Shown here: piece after piece, positions 1 to 6,142 of the stretch
Layout of the letters: every line of letters starts with the position of its first letter
Numbering within the stretch: position 1 is the first letter of the stretch
Assembly (NCBI GenBank): GCA_005879675.1
Contig: VBJE01000024.1
Span: forward strand, 1 to 11,365
DNA from: Chloroflexota bacterium
Lineage (GTDB): Bacteria > Chloroflexota > Dormibacteria > Dormibacterales > Dormibacteraceae
DNA length: 11,365 nucleotides
Direction of reading: 5' to 3'
Notes under the pieces: generated by a model
What the model saw: only the letters and a program-made list of their open reading frames with translations
Databases searched by the model: none
What the model was told of the DNA's origin: nothing
Translations under genes and position numbers: made by a program

Positions 1-1008
1 GCCCACCGGACCGGTGTTGATCAGGAACGCCATGCCGAGGACGAGCGCGAAAACGCCGCCGACGGATAGAAAGCCATGCGTCGGGGCCTTGAGGTCCGCG
101 ACGAAGAGCACGACCGCGAGCAGCATCATCAAAGCGCCGGCGATGTTCAGCGGAAGGTTGGCAAGGGAGACGATCGCCAGCACGGCGGCCAGCCCGCCGA
201 CCACGCCGGGAAGGATCAGGCCCGGGTTGGAGAGCTCGGTGATGATGCCGTAGCCGGCGACGATGATCAGCAACGCGGCGATCGTGGGATCGATGAGCGC
301 GTTGAGAAACACCTGCCAGAAGGGCATCGGGAAGTCGTCGATGAGCGCGTTCGCTGTGTGAAGGACGAGGCTGCCGTTGGTCCGAGCCACGGTTCGCCCG
401 TCAACCTGTTGCAACAGCGAGCGGATGTCGTTGGCCTCGAGGTCGGCGACGTGCAGCCGTACGGCTTCATCGGCGTTGATGTTGACGCTGTTGCGGACGG
501 CCTCTTCAGCCCAGTCGGCGTTTCGGCCGTGCATCGAGGCGAGACTGCGCACCCGCGTCACGGCGTCGTTGAGGACCTTGGCGCCCAGGTCGCCGGTGAG
601 GTTCTCGCCCGTCGACTGGATCGGATGGGCGGAGCCGATGTTCGTTCCCGGCGCCATCGCGAGCACATCCGCGGCCTGGGCGACGAAGAGGCCCGCCGAA
701 GCCGCTCGGGCGCCGCTGGGATAGACATAGACGATCACCGGCACGGTGGAGTTCAAGAGGCTGGTCACGATCTCGTCCATCGACGTCGAGATGCCGCCCG
801 GCGTGTTCATGACGACAAGGAGGGCGTCAGCGTGGTCCGCCTCGGCCCGGCTGACCGCGGTCTGGATGTAGGAGGACATGACGTTGTTGATGTCCCCGTT
901 GAGGTCCGCCTGCTCGACGCGGGGTGAGGCCGCCGCGGCGCTTGCGGGCACCAGGGCGACAGCCAACGCAAAGACCGTCCAGCCCAGCCGCAGCGCCATC
1001 CTGCGCAT
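1..1008 (-). CDS. nfeD: NfeD/1510-N family membrane serine protease, C-terminus beyond window
   Basis: The visible 336 residues read as a membrane-bound ClpP-class serine protease of the long NfeD type, which cleaves hydrophobic membrane peptides and is often linked to SPFH/stomatin partners. Residues 1-27 form a signal peptide (basic start, hydrophobic stretch, then AlaSerAla-rich). The protease domain follows, with the NTPGG motif at 69-73 and the ARAASAG motif at 100-106. S104 and K144 sit where the archaeal 1510-N enzyme has its Ser/Lys dyad, with nearly the same spacing. MHGRN (159-163) and WAEEAVR (166-172) are also family-typical. About four membrane helices lie at 241-258, 263-283, 286-305 and 312-332. 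The C-terminal OB-fold NfeD domain would be past position 1. The ATG at 1008 is chosen because it directly precedes the signal peptide and no in-frame start was seen just upstream. The gene is divergent from the sigma-like gene. No SPFH partner is visible. Confidence 0.9.
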   Translation of the reverse strand, partial: MRRMALRLGWTVFALAVALVPASAAAASPRVEQADLNGDINNVMSSYIQTAVSRAEADHADALLVVMNTPGGISTSMDEIVTSLLNSTVPVIVYVYPSGARAASAGLFVAQAADVLAMAPGTNIGSAHPIQSTGENLTGDLGAKVLNDAVTRVRSLASMHGRNADWAEEAVRNSVNINADEAVRLHVADLEANDIRSLLQQVDGRTVARTNGSLVLHTANALIDDFPMPFWQVFLNALIDPTIAALLIIVAGYGIITELSNPGLILPGVVGGLAAVLAIVSLANLPLNIAGALMMLLAVVLFVADLKAPTHGFLSVGGVFALVLGMAFLINTGPVG

Positions 1009-1014
1009 GCATCG

Positions 1015-1020
1015 AGTATG
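1015..1020 (-). promoter_or_regulatory. possible -10 element of the NfeD-type gene
   Basis: On the minus strand CATACT (4 of 6 to TATAAT) ends six bases before the ATG at 1008. No Shine-Dalgarno sequence is seen in between and no convincing -35 is found. This spacing would suit a leaderless transcript. It is a weak match and could be chance. Confidence 0.25.
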
Positions 1021-1091
1021 GCAATGCCGCCACGAGCTTGCGATGTAAAACGTGGAACATCCTGCCGGTCGAGGCGCGTTCAGGCCGCGCG

Positions 1092-1097
1092 TAAAAT
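1092..1097 (+). promoter_or_regulatory. possible -10 element of the sigma-like gene and gcv unit
   Basis: TAAAAT matches TATAAT at 5 of 6 positions and stands out in GC-rich surroundings. It ends eight bases before the ATG at 1106, a spacing that fits a leaderless mRNA starting at or next to the start codon. No good -35 is seen 16-18 bases upstream, and there is no strong Shine-Dalgarno before 1106. If real, it would probably drive the whole run through gcvPB, since no other promoter is apparent before 6005. Confidence 0.4.
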
Positions 1098-1105
1098 CGG
1101 TCGGG

Positions 1106-1711
1106 ATGTCCGCGCAACCGGTGCAAGAGGACGGCGACGACGTGATGCGCGACCTGCGGCAGCAGGCGCGGGTCGTCCCTCCGCTCCGCGAGGGCGAGGC
1201 GGCGGCGCTCCTCGAGGAGTCCGCCCGCGGCAACGGCCAGAGCCAGTCCCGCCTGGTGGCCGCCAACCTTGGGATGGTCATTCGCCTGGCCGAGGCGCGA
1301 GTCGAGCACGGACTGTCGGTGCCCGACCTGGTTCAGGAAGGTTCGCTCGGCCTGGTGGACGCGATCCGATCCTTCGCCGGCGACGGGGCGGGCGATTTCG
1401 CCGCCTTCGCCGAGAAGAAGGTCGGGGAGCAGATGGATGCGGCCATCGCCGCCGAGGCCGCCGCGGTGCGCGACGCCGAGCAGCTTGTCGTGGCCGCAAC
1501 CGACTACGAGCGCGTCCAGGTGCTGCTGCACCGCACCCTGGGACGCGCGCCCAACGAAACCGAGATCGCGGAAAAGCTCGAATGGTCAGTCGAGCGGACC
1601 CGCTACGTGGCGCAGGTCGTGGCCGCCGCACGCCGGCGCTATGACGAGGAGCTCCTGGCCTTCATCGACCCCGACGCTGTCGACGCCGAAGATATCGTCG
1701 ACGACGAGTAA
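1106..1711 (+). CDS. short sigma-70-like protein without region 4
   Basis: This 201-residue protein aligns by eye with regions 1.2 to 3.2 of group 1/2 sigma-70 factors. Residues 24-50 resemble region 1.2. Residues 51-90 are a good region 2.1-2.2, the part that binds the RNA polymerase beta-prime coiled coil, including NLGMVIRLAE and DLVQEGSLGL. Region 2.3-2.4, which normally carries the Trp-Trp pair and other aromatics that melt and read the -10, is degenerate: FAEKKVGEQM stands where sigma factors have the YATWWIRQAI pattern, and an Ala-rich stretch follows. Residues 133-171 fit region 3.0-3.1 (LGRAPNETEIAEKL). The acidic tail 185-201 resembles region 3.2, and the protein stops there. Region 4, which binds the -35, is absent. 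The ATG at 1106 is preferred over the GTG at 1052, whose extra 18 residues look non-homologous. The stop abuts gcvT. Possible roles are a modified sigma factor, a core-binding regulator or a decayed sigma gene; function is unknown. Confidence 0.72.
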   Translation: MSAQPVQEDGDDVMRDLRQQARVVPPLREGEAAALLEESARGNGQSQSRLVAANLGMVIRLAEARVEHGLSVPDLVQEGSLGLVDAIRSFAGDGAGDFAAFAEKKVGEQMDAAIAAEAAAVRDAEQLVVAATDYERVQVLLHRTLGRAPNETEIAEKLEWSVERTRYVAQVVAAARRRYDEELLAFIDPDAVDAEDIVDDE

Positions 1712-1764
1712 ACGCGACGAACCGCACGCCGCTCTACGACCGCCACCTCGCCCTCGGCGGCCGC
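1708..1764 (+). other. gcvT: conserved N-terminal coding segment of gcvT lacking a standard start codon
   Basis: In the gcvT frame these 19 codons encode residues including TNRTPLYDRHLALGGR, the typical T-protein N-terminus directly before MVDFGGWEMP. The frame is open back to a TGA at 1642-1644, yet the whole stretch contains no ATG, GTG or TTG. The best-placed codon is GTA at 1708. It overlaps the TAA stop of the sigma-like gene exactly as a GTG would in a GTGA overlap, an arrangement used by fabF at 9088 in this window. Either translation begins at a non-standard codon, or the base at 1710 is an error or recent mutation. Confidence 0.6.
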
Positions 1765-2814
1765 ATGGTCGATTTCGGGGGCTGGGAGATGCCGCAGCAG
1801 TACACCTCGATCCGCGACGAGCACCTCGCGGTTCGCAACGTGGCCGGGCTGTTCGACGTGTCCCACATGGGCAGGTTCAGGGTCGCGGGTGACTCGCTCG
1901 AGTTCCTCCAGCACCTCGTCACCAATGACCTGTCGCAGCTCGGCCCCGGCCAGGCGCAGTACAACCTGCTGCTCAACGAGGAGGGCGGCATCGTCGACGA
2001 CCTCGTCGTCTACCACGGCGAGGAAGGCTTCTTCGTGGTTGTCAACGCCTCCAACCGCGAAAAGGACCTGGGCTGGTTTCGCGAGCATGCGCCCTCCGGC
2101 CTCGAGGTCGAAGACCGCACCTTCGAGCTCGCGCTCATCGCCTTCCAGGGTCCTCGCGCGCAGGAGCTGCTGCCCGCCGAGGGCCTCGACGGCCTGGCGT
2201 ACTTCGGGTTCCGGCGCGGTGGCGTGGCCGGGGTCCGGGCATTGATCTCGCGCACGGGGTATACCGGCGAGGACGGGTTCGAGGTCTTCGTCAACAGCGA
2301 CCGGGTCGTCGAGGTCTGGGATGCGATCCTCGCCCGGGGCAAGGACGCGGGCGTGCTGCCCGCAGGTCTCGGCGCGCGCGACGCGACCCGCCTGGAAGCC
2401 GCGCTGCGCCTCTGGGGCAACGACATGGACGAAACGGTCAACCCTTATGAGGCCGGGCTCGGCTGGACGGTGAAGCTCGACAAGGGCGATTTCATCGGCC
2501 GTGGCGCCCTGGTCAAGGTGAAGGCCGAGGGGCCGCGGCGAAAGCTCGTCGGGCTGAAGCTCGAGCCGGGGAGCATCGCCCGCCACGGCGCCGCCGTTTC
2601 CTCCGGCGGCAAGAAGGCGGGCGTCATCACCAGCGGCACGCATTCGTTCTTCCTGGGCTACCCGATCGCGCTCGCGATGGTGGAAGCGGCATCATTGCGA
2701 GTCGGAGACACCGTCGGAGTCGAGGTGCGGGGCAGGGAGGCTCCGGCCGAAGTCGTCAAGCTGCCGTTCTACCGGGGCTCGGCGCACTCGGCGGCCGCTC
2801 CGACCAGGTCTTGA
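1765..2814 (+). CDS. gcvT: glycine cleavage system T protein (aminomethyltransferase)
   Basis: The T protein takes the aminomethyl group from the lipoyl arm of H protein and passes the one-carbon unit to tetrahydrofolate, releasing ammonia. From the ATG at 1765 (349 residues) the family motifs run in order: VDFGGWEMP (2-10), GLFDVSHMG (28-36), GGIVDDLVVYH (74-84) with the conserved acidic pair, VVNASNREKD (92-101), GYTGEDGFE (165-173), GLGARDATRLEA (201-212), NPYEAGLGW (226-234) and, near the end, FFLGYPIALAMV. The folate-binding domain and C-terminal barrel are both complete. 1765 is the first standard start, but homology continues upstream to about 1708, which would give about 368 residues and match the usual family length. 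It is the second gene of the sigma-like/gcv unit, and gcvH follows after 33 bases. Confidence 0.96.
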   Translation: MVDFGGWEMPQQYTSIRDEHLAVRNVAGLFDVSHMGRFRVAGDSLEFLQHLVTNDLSQLGPGQAQYNLLLNEEGGIVDDLVVYHGEEGFFVVVNASNREKDLGWFREHAPSGLEVEDRTFELALIAFQGPRAQELLPAEGLDGLAYFGFRRGGVAGVRALISRTGYTGEDGFEVFVNSDRVVEVWDAILARGKDAGVLPAGLGARDATRLEAALRLWGNDMDETVNPYEAGLGWTVKLDKGDFIGRGALVKVKAEGPRRKLVGLKLEPGSIARHGAAVSSGGKKAGVITSGTHSFFLGYPIALAMVEAASLRVGDTVGVEVRGREAPAEVVKLPFYRGSAHSAAAPTRS

Positions 2815-2834
2815 CCGCAGGCATCGGCGAGCAC

Positions 2835-2843
2835 GAGGAGGAG
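2835..2843 (+). promoter_or_regulatory. strong ribosome binding site of gcvH
   Basis: GAGGAGGAG lies four bases before the ATG at 2848. It is among the strongest Shine-Dalgarno-like matches in the gcv unit and fits a high need for H protein, the mobile carrier shared by the other subunits. Confidence 0.65.
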
Positions 2844-2847
2844 TCGC

Positions 2848-3225
2848 ATGGCTGACCGTCGCTATACCAAGACGCATGAGTGGGTCGCGGTCGACGGCAA
2901 GCACGCGACCATCGGCATCACCGACTTCGCGCAGTCGCAGCTCGGCGACGTCGTCTTTCTGGAGCTGCCCAGCACGGGCCGCAAGCTCGCGGCGCGAGAA
3001 AGCTTCGGCGTGGTCGAGTCGGTGAAGGCCGCGAGCGACCTGTACTCGCCGGTGGCCGGACGCATCACCGCCGTGAACGAGAAGCTCGCGGCCAAGCCCG
3101 AGCTCATCAACTCCGACCCTTACGGCGAGGGCTGGATACTCAAGCTCGACCTCGACGGCGACCTGCCGCCCGACCTGCTCGACGAGGCCGCGTACAAGAA
3201 GGTCGCCGAGGAGTCGTCGCACTAG
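2848..3225 (+). CDS. gcvH: glycine cleavage system H protein (lipoyl carrier)
   Basis: H protein carries the lipoyl arm that shuttles the aminomethyl intermediate between P, T and L proteins. The 125 residues match the family in length. They show YTKTHEW (6-12), GITDFAQSQLGDVVFLELP (23-41), the lipoylation segment ESVKAASD (57-64) with K60 as the predicted lipoyl lysine, and the end motif GEGWILK (93-99). The ATG at 2848 has a strong ribosome binding site and matches the usual N-terminus. The TAG stop touches the TTG start of gcvPA with no bases between, so translation of the two is probably coupled. No lipoyl ligase or lipoate synthase gene is in the window. Confidence 0.97.
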   Translation: MADRRYTKTHEWVAVDGKHATIGITDFAQSQLGDVVFLELPSTGRKLAARESFGVVESVKAASDLYSPVAGRITAVNEKLAAKPELINSDPYGEGWILKLDLDGDLPPDLLDEAAYKKVAEESSH

Positions 3226-4515
3226 TTGCCGTACCTCGTCCACTCACCTGAAGACCGGAGCGCGATGCTCGAGACCATCGGCGTGCGCTCCATGGACGAC
3301 CTCCTCGTCGACATCCCGCAATCTCTGCGCCTTGAGTCGCTGCAGCTGCCGAACGGCCTGTCGGAGTTCGAGACCATGGCGCATGTCTCCGCCCTGGCGA
3401 GCCGGAACCGCGTCTATCCCGACCGCCTGACCTTCCGCGGTGGGGGCGTGTATCGCCGCTTCATCCCGGCCGCGGTCGCGGCCGTCACCTCGAAGCCGGA
3501 GTTCTACACGGCCTACACGCCGTACCAGGCCGAGGCGAGCCAGGGCACGCTGCAGGCGATCTTCGAATACCAGACCCTGATCGCCGAGCTGGCCGGCATG
3601 GACGTCTCCAACGCGTCGCTGTACGACGGCGCGACGGCGGTCGCGGAGGCGGCCATGATGGCGCACGTCCATACGGGCCGCAATGAGGTCGTCGTCTCGG
3701 GCTATGTGCACCCCGAGTACGTCCAGGTGCTCCGCGCGTTCGGCGACGGCCGCGGGATCAAGGTCCGCAAGGGGGGGGAGCCGAACAAGAAAACCGCGGC
3801 TGTCATATTCCAGCAACCCGACTTCCTCGGCCTTCTGGTCGACGCGCCCGCGCTGACCAGCGTGGCGCATGACGCCGGGGCCCTCGCGATCGCGTGCGTC
3901 GATCCGATCAGCCTCGCCATCCTTGCGCCCCCCGGCGAGTACGGCGCCGACATCGCCGTCGGCGAAGGCCAGCAGCTCGGCCTGTCGCCCAGCTTTGGCG
4001 GTCCGCACGTGGGCTTCATCGCCTGCAGGCGCGACCTCGTTCGTAAGCTGCCCGGCCGCCTCGTGGGCACGGCGCACGACGCCCAGGGCCGGCGAGGCTT
4101 CGTCCTCGCGCTCGCGGCTCGGGAGCAGCACATCCGCCGGGAGAAGGCCACCTCCAACATCTGCACCAACCATTCGCTCTGCGCCCTGGCGGCCGCCGTC
4201 TACCTCACCTACATGGGCCCGTACGGCTTGCGCCAGGTCGCCGAGGTGAGCTTCAAGCGCGCCCACGCCCTGGCGGAGCGGCTCGCGGCGCTGCCAGGAT
4301 GGGAGCTCGCGTTCCCGGAGCGGCAGTTCGTGAACGAGTTCCCGCTCAGGGTGCCTAAAGCCTCAGCGGTGGTGAAGAAGCTCGCGCGCAAGGGCATCCT
4401 GGGCGGGCTCGAGGTCAACCGCTGGTTCCGCGAGCTCAAGGGCGTCCTCACCTTCACCTGCACCGAGGTGAACGACGCGCGGGCGCTGGACGAGCTCGTG
4501 GCCGCACTGTCATGA
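3226..4515 (+). CDS. gcvPA: glycine dehydrogenase (decarboxylating) subunit 1
   Basis: This is the alpha half of a split P protein, the PLP enzyme that decarboxylates glycine and loads the aminomethyl group on H protein; it works with the gcvPB product. Motifs over 429 residues include YLVHSPEDRSAML (3-15), TPYQAEASQGTLQAI (98-112), YDGATAVAEA (133-142), SFGGPHVGF (256-264), LPGRLVG (275-281) and REQHIRREKATSNICTN (299-315). This half lacks the PLP lysine, as expected. The start is TTG at 3226, directly after the gcvH stop; it gives the conserved N-terminus, with GAGGAG at 3208-3213 as a possible ribosome binding site. The stretch around 178-191 looks shorter than I recall for the family and is encoded next to a run of eight G. 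The stop overlaps the gcvPB ATG (ATGA). Confidence 0.95.
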   Translation: MPYLVHSPEDRSAMLETIGVRSMDDLLVDIPQSLRLESLQLPNGLSEFETMAHVSALASRNRVYPDRLTFRGGGVYRRFIPAAVAAVTSKPEFYTAYTPYQAEASQGTLQAIFEYQTLIAELAGMDVSNASLYDGATAVAEAAMMAHVHTGRNEVVVSGYVHPEYVQVLRAFGDGRGIKVRKGGEPNKKTAAVIFQQPDFLGLLVDAPALTSVAHDAGALAIACVDPISLAILAPPGEYGADIAVGEGQQLGLSPSFGGPHVGFIACRRDLVRKLPGRLVGTAHDAQGRRGFVLALAAREQHIRREKATSNICTNHSLCALAAAVYLTYMGPYGLRQVAEVSFKRAHALAERLAALPGWELAFPERQFVNEFPLRVPKASAVVKKLARKGILGGLEVNRWFRELKGVLTFTCTEVNDARALDELVAALS

Positions 4516-6005
4516 CCGAGCCCCTCAGCTTCGAGCTCAGCCGGCCCGCCGTCGACCCGCCGCGACTACCCGAGGCAGACGTCGCCGGCCCGGCGCCTTC
4601 CGACGTCCTGCCGCACGAGGCGCTGCGCTCCCGGCCGCCGGGCCTGCCGCGCCTCAGCGAGCCGGAGATCATGCGCCACTACAGCCGCCTCGCCTCACTC
4701 AACTACTCGATCAGCGAGAACTTCTATCCACTGGGTAGCTGCACCATGAAGTACAACCCCGTCCTCAATGAGGAGGCGGCGGCGCTTCCTGGTTTCGCCG
4801 GTCTGCATCCGTACCAGGAGGAGGACAGCGTCCAGGGCGCTCTCGAGCTCATGTGGCGTCTCGAGCGCGCGCTGTGCGCCATCGTCGGCGTGGAGCGTGT
4901 GACGTTGCAGCCGGCAGCCGGCGCTCATGGAGAGTGGACGGCGCTGCGCATGATCGCGGCGTTCCACCACTCGCGTGACGACCGGCGGACAGAGGTGCTC
5001 GTGCCGGACTCCGCCCACGGCACCAACCCCGCGAGCGCGGCGCTCAGCGGCTTCCACGTCGTGGAGGTGAAGTCCGGTCAGGACGGTCGGATCAGCCTCG
5101 CCGACCTGGAGTCGAAGCTGTCGCCGCAGACGGCGGCCCTGATGCTGACCAACCCCAACACCTTGGGCCTCTTCGAACGGGAGATCCTGGATATCGCGGA
5201 GATGGTGCACGCGACCGGGGCGCTGCTGTATTACGACGGGGCGAACCTGAACGCCTTCATGGGTATCTGCCGGCCCGGCGACATGGGCTTCGACGCTGTG
5301 CACATGAACCTCCACAAGACCTTCACGACACCCCACGGCGGCGGGGGTCCCGGCGCCGGACCGGTGGGCGTCAAGTCCGAGCTTGTCCCGTTCCTGCCCA
5401 CGCCGACCGTCGAGCGGACCAACGGCCACCTGACCCTCGACCACAAACGGCCGCAGTCGATCGGCCGGGTGCGCAGCTTCTACGGCAACTTCGGCATGCT
5501 GGTCCGCGCCTACACCTACATCCTGGCCATGGGCGGCGACGGCCTGGGGCAGGCATCGCAGGACGCAGTGCTGTCGGCCAACTACCTCCGCAAGCTGGTC
5601 GAGAACGACCTCGAGATGCCCCACGACGGGCCGTGCATGCACGAGTTCGTGGCCAGCGCGCACAACCTCCACGAGGACGGGGTTCGCGCCCTGGACGTCG
5701 CCAAGGCCCTCCTCGACCGCCAGTTCTACGCCCCGACCATCTACTTCCCGCTCGTGGTCCCGGAGGCGATCATGGTCGAACCGACGGAGACCGAGAGCAA
5801 GGCCACGCTGGACTCGTTCGCGGCCGCGATCAAGGAGATCGTCGCCCAGGCCAGGACCGAGCCCCAAACTCTCCACGAGGAGCCAAAAAACCTGCCCGTG
5901 GGACGCCTCGACGAGGTAGCCGCGGCGCGCAAGATCAACGCCTACCTGCAGGGCCAGAGCGAGGATCCGATCCTGCGCTGGAAGGCGCCCTCGAAAGAGT
6001 CCTGA
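4512..6005 (+). CDS. gcvPB: glycine dehydrogenase (decarboxylating) subunit 2
   Basis: This is the beta, PLP-binding half of the split P protein. The 497 residues are full length for the family. Visible motifs are NYSISENFYPLGSCTMKYNP (64-83), QPAAGAHGEW (133-142), PDSAHGTNPASA (165-176), YYDGANLNA (240-248) and MNLHKTFTTPHGGGGPG (265-281), where K269 is the predicted PLP-linking lysine. The C-terminal part carries MVEPTETES, also typical. The ATG overlaps the gcvPA stop by four bases, fitting balanced synthesis of the two halves. I see no strong ribosome binding site, consistent with translational coupling. It is the last gene of the unit; the terminator begins 25 bases after its stop codon. 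Confidence 0.97.
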   Translation: MTEPLSFELSRPAVDPPRLPEADVAGPAPSDVLPHEALRSRPPGLPRLSEPEIMRHYSRLASLNYSISENFYPLGSCTMKYNPVLNEEAAALPGFAGLHPYQEEDSVQGALELMWRLERALCAIVGVERVTLQPAAGAHGEWTALRMIAAFHHSRDDRRTEVLVPDSAHGTNPASAALSGFHVVEVKSGQDGRISLADLESKLSPQTAALMLTNPNTLGLFEREILDIAEMVHATGALLYYDGANLNAFMGICRPGDMGFDAVHMNLHKTFTTPHGGGGPGAGPVGVKSELVPFLPTPTVERTNGHLTLDHKRPQSIGRVRSFYGNFGMLVRAYTYILAMGGDGLGQASQDAVLSANYLRKLVENDLEMPHDGPCMHEFVASAHNLHEDGVRALDVAKALLDRQFYAPTIYFPLVVPEAIMVEPTETESKATLDSFAAAIKEIVAQARTEPQTLHEEPKNLPVGRLDEVAAARKINAYLQGQSEDPILRWKAPSKES

Positions 6006-6029
6006 AAAGGCTCCGGTTCACCCCTGTTA

Positions 6030-6053
6030 AGGCCCCTCGGGAGGCCTTTTTCG
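6030..6053 (+). terminator. intrinsic terminator after the gcv unit
   Basis: AAGGCC (6030-6035) pairs with GGCCTT (6044-6049) around an eight-base loop, and a run of T extends through 6048-6052. The GC-rich stem plus T run is a standard rho-independent terminator. It separates the gcv genes from gyrB. Confidence 0.8.
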
Positions 6054-6068
6054 TATTCAAAATCCGGT

Positions 6069-6074
6069 AGAATT
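6069..6074 (+). promoter_or_regulatory. probable -10 element of the gyrB unit
   Basis: TAGAAT matches TATAAT at 5 of 6 positions in the only relatively AT-rich gap of the window. The T run of the upstream terminator (around 6047-6053) falls about where a -35 would be but is a poor match. A start near 6081 would give a leader of about 60 bases. Confidence 0.45.
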
Positions 6075-6121
6075 GTGGGCCTGAAGTTCTGCCCAGTTGT
6101 CTTTAGTGACTTCTCCGCGCT

Positions 6122-6128
6122 GGGAGGG
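6122..6128 (+). promoter_or_regulatory. candidate ribosome binding site of gyrB
   Basis: GGGAGGG lies 14 bases before the ATG at 6143, farther than the usual 5-9. No closer purine-rich match is seen. The long gap leaves some doubt about the exact gyrB start, although no better in-frame ATG lies before the conserved region at residue 23. Confidence 0.4.
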
Positions 6129-6142
6129 CCAAAACCCCGGTA

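Noticed and set aside
76..927. Plus-strand open frame of 283 codons at the left edge
   Set aside because: It is antisense to the protease gene, whose minus-strand frame shows a signal peptide, catalytic motifs and membrane helices.
1009..1105. Glycine riboswitch upstream of the gcv genes
   Set aside because: The gap is only 97 bases, belongs to the sigma-like gene, and shows none of the expected paired aptamer structure; directly before gcvT there is no non-coding space.
1018..1892. Overlapping plus-strand frames of about 207 codons across the sigma-like gene and the gcvT start
   Set aside because: Arg/Pro/Ala-rich shadow frames; the sigma-like and GcvT frames carry conserved motifs instead.
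3771..3778. Possible frameshift in gcvPA at the G run
   Set aside because: Conserved GcvPA sequence is in the same frame before and after the run, so there is no net shift.
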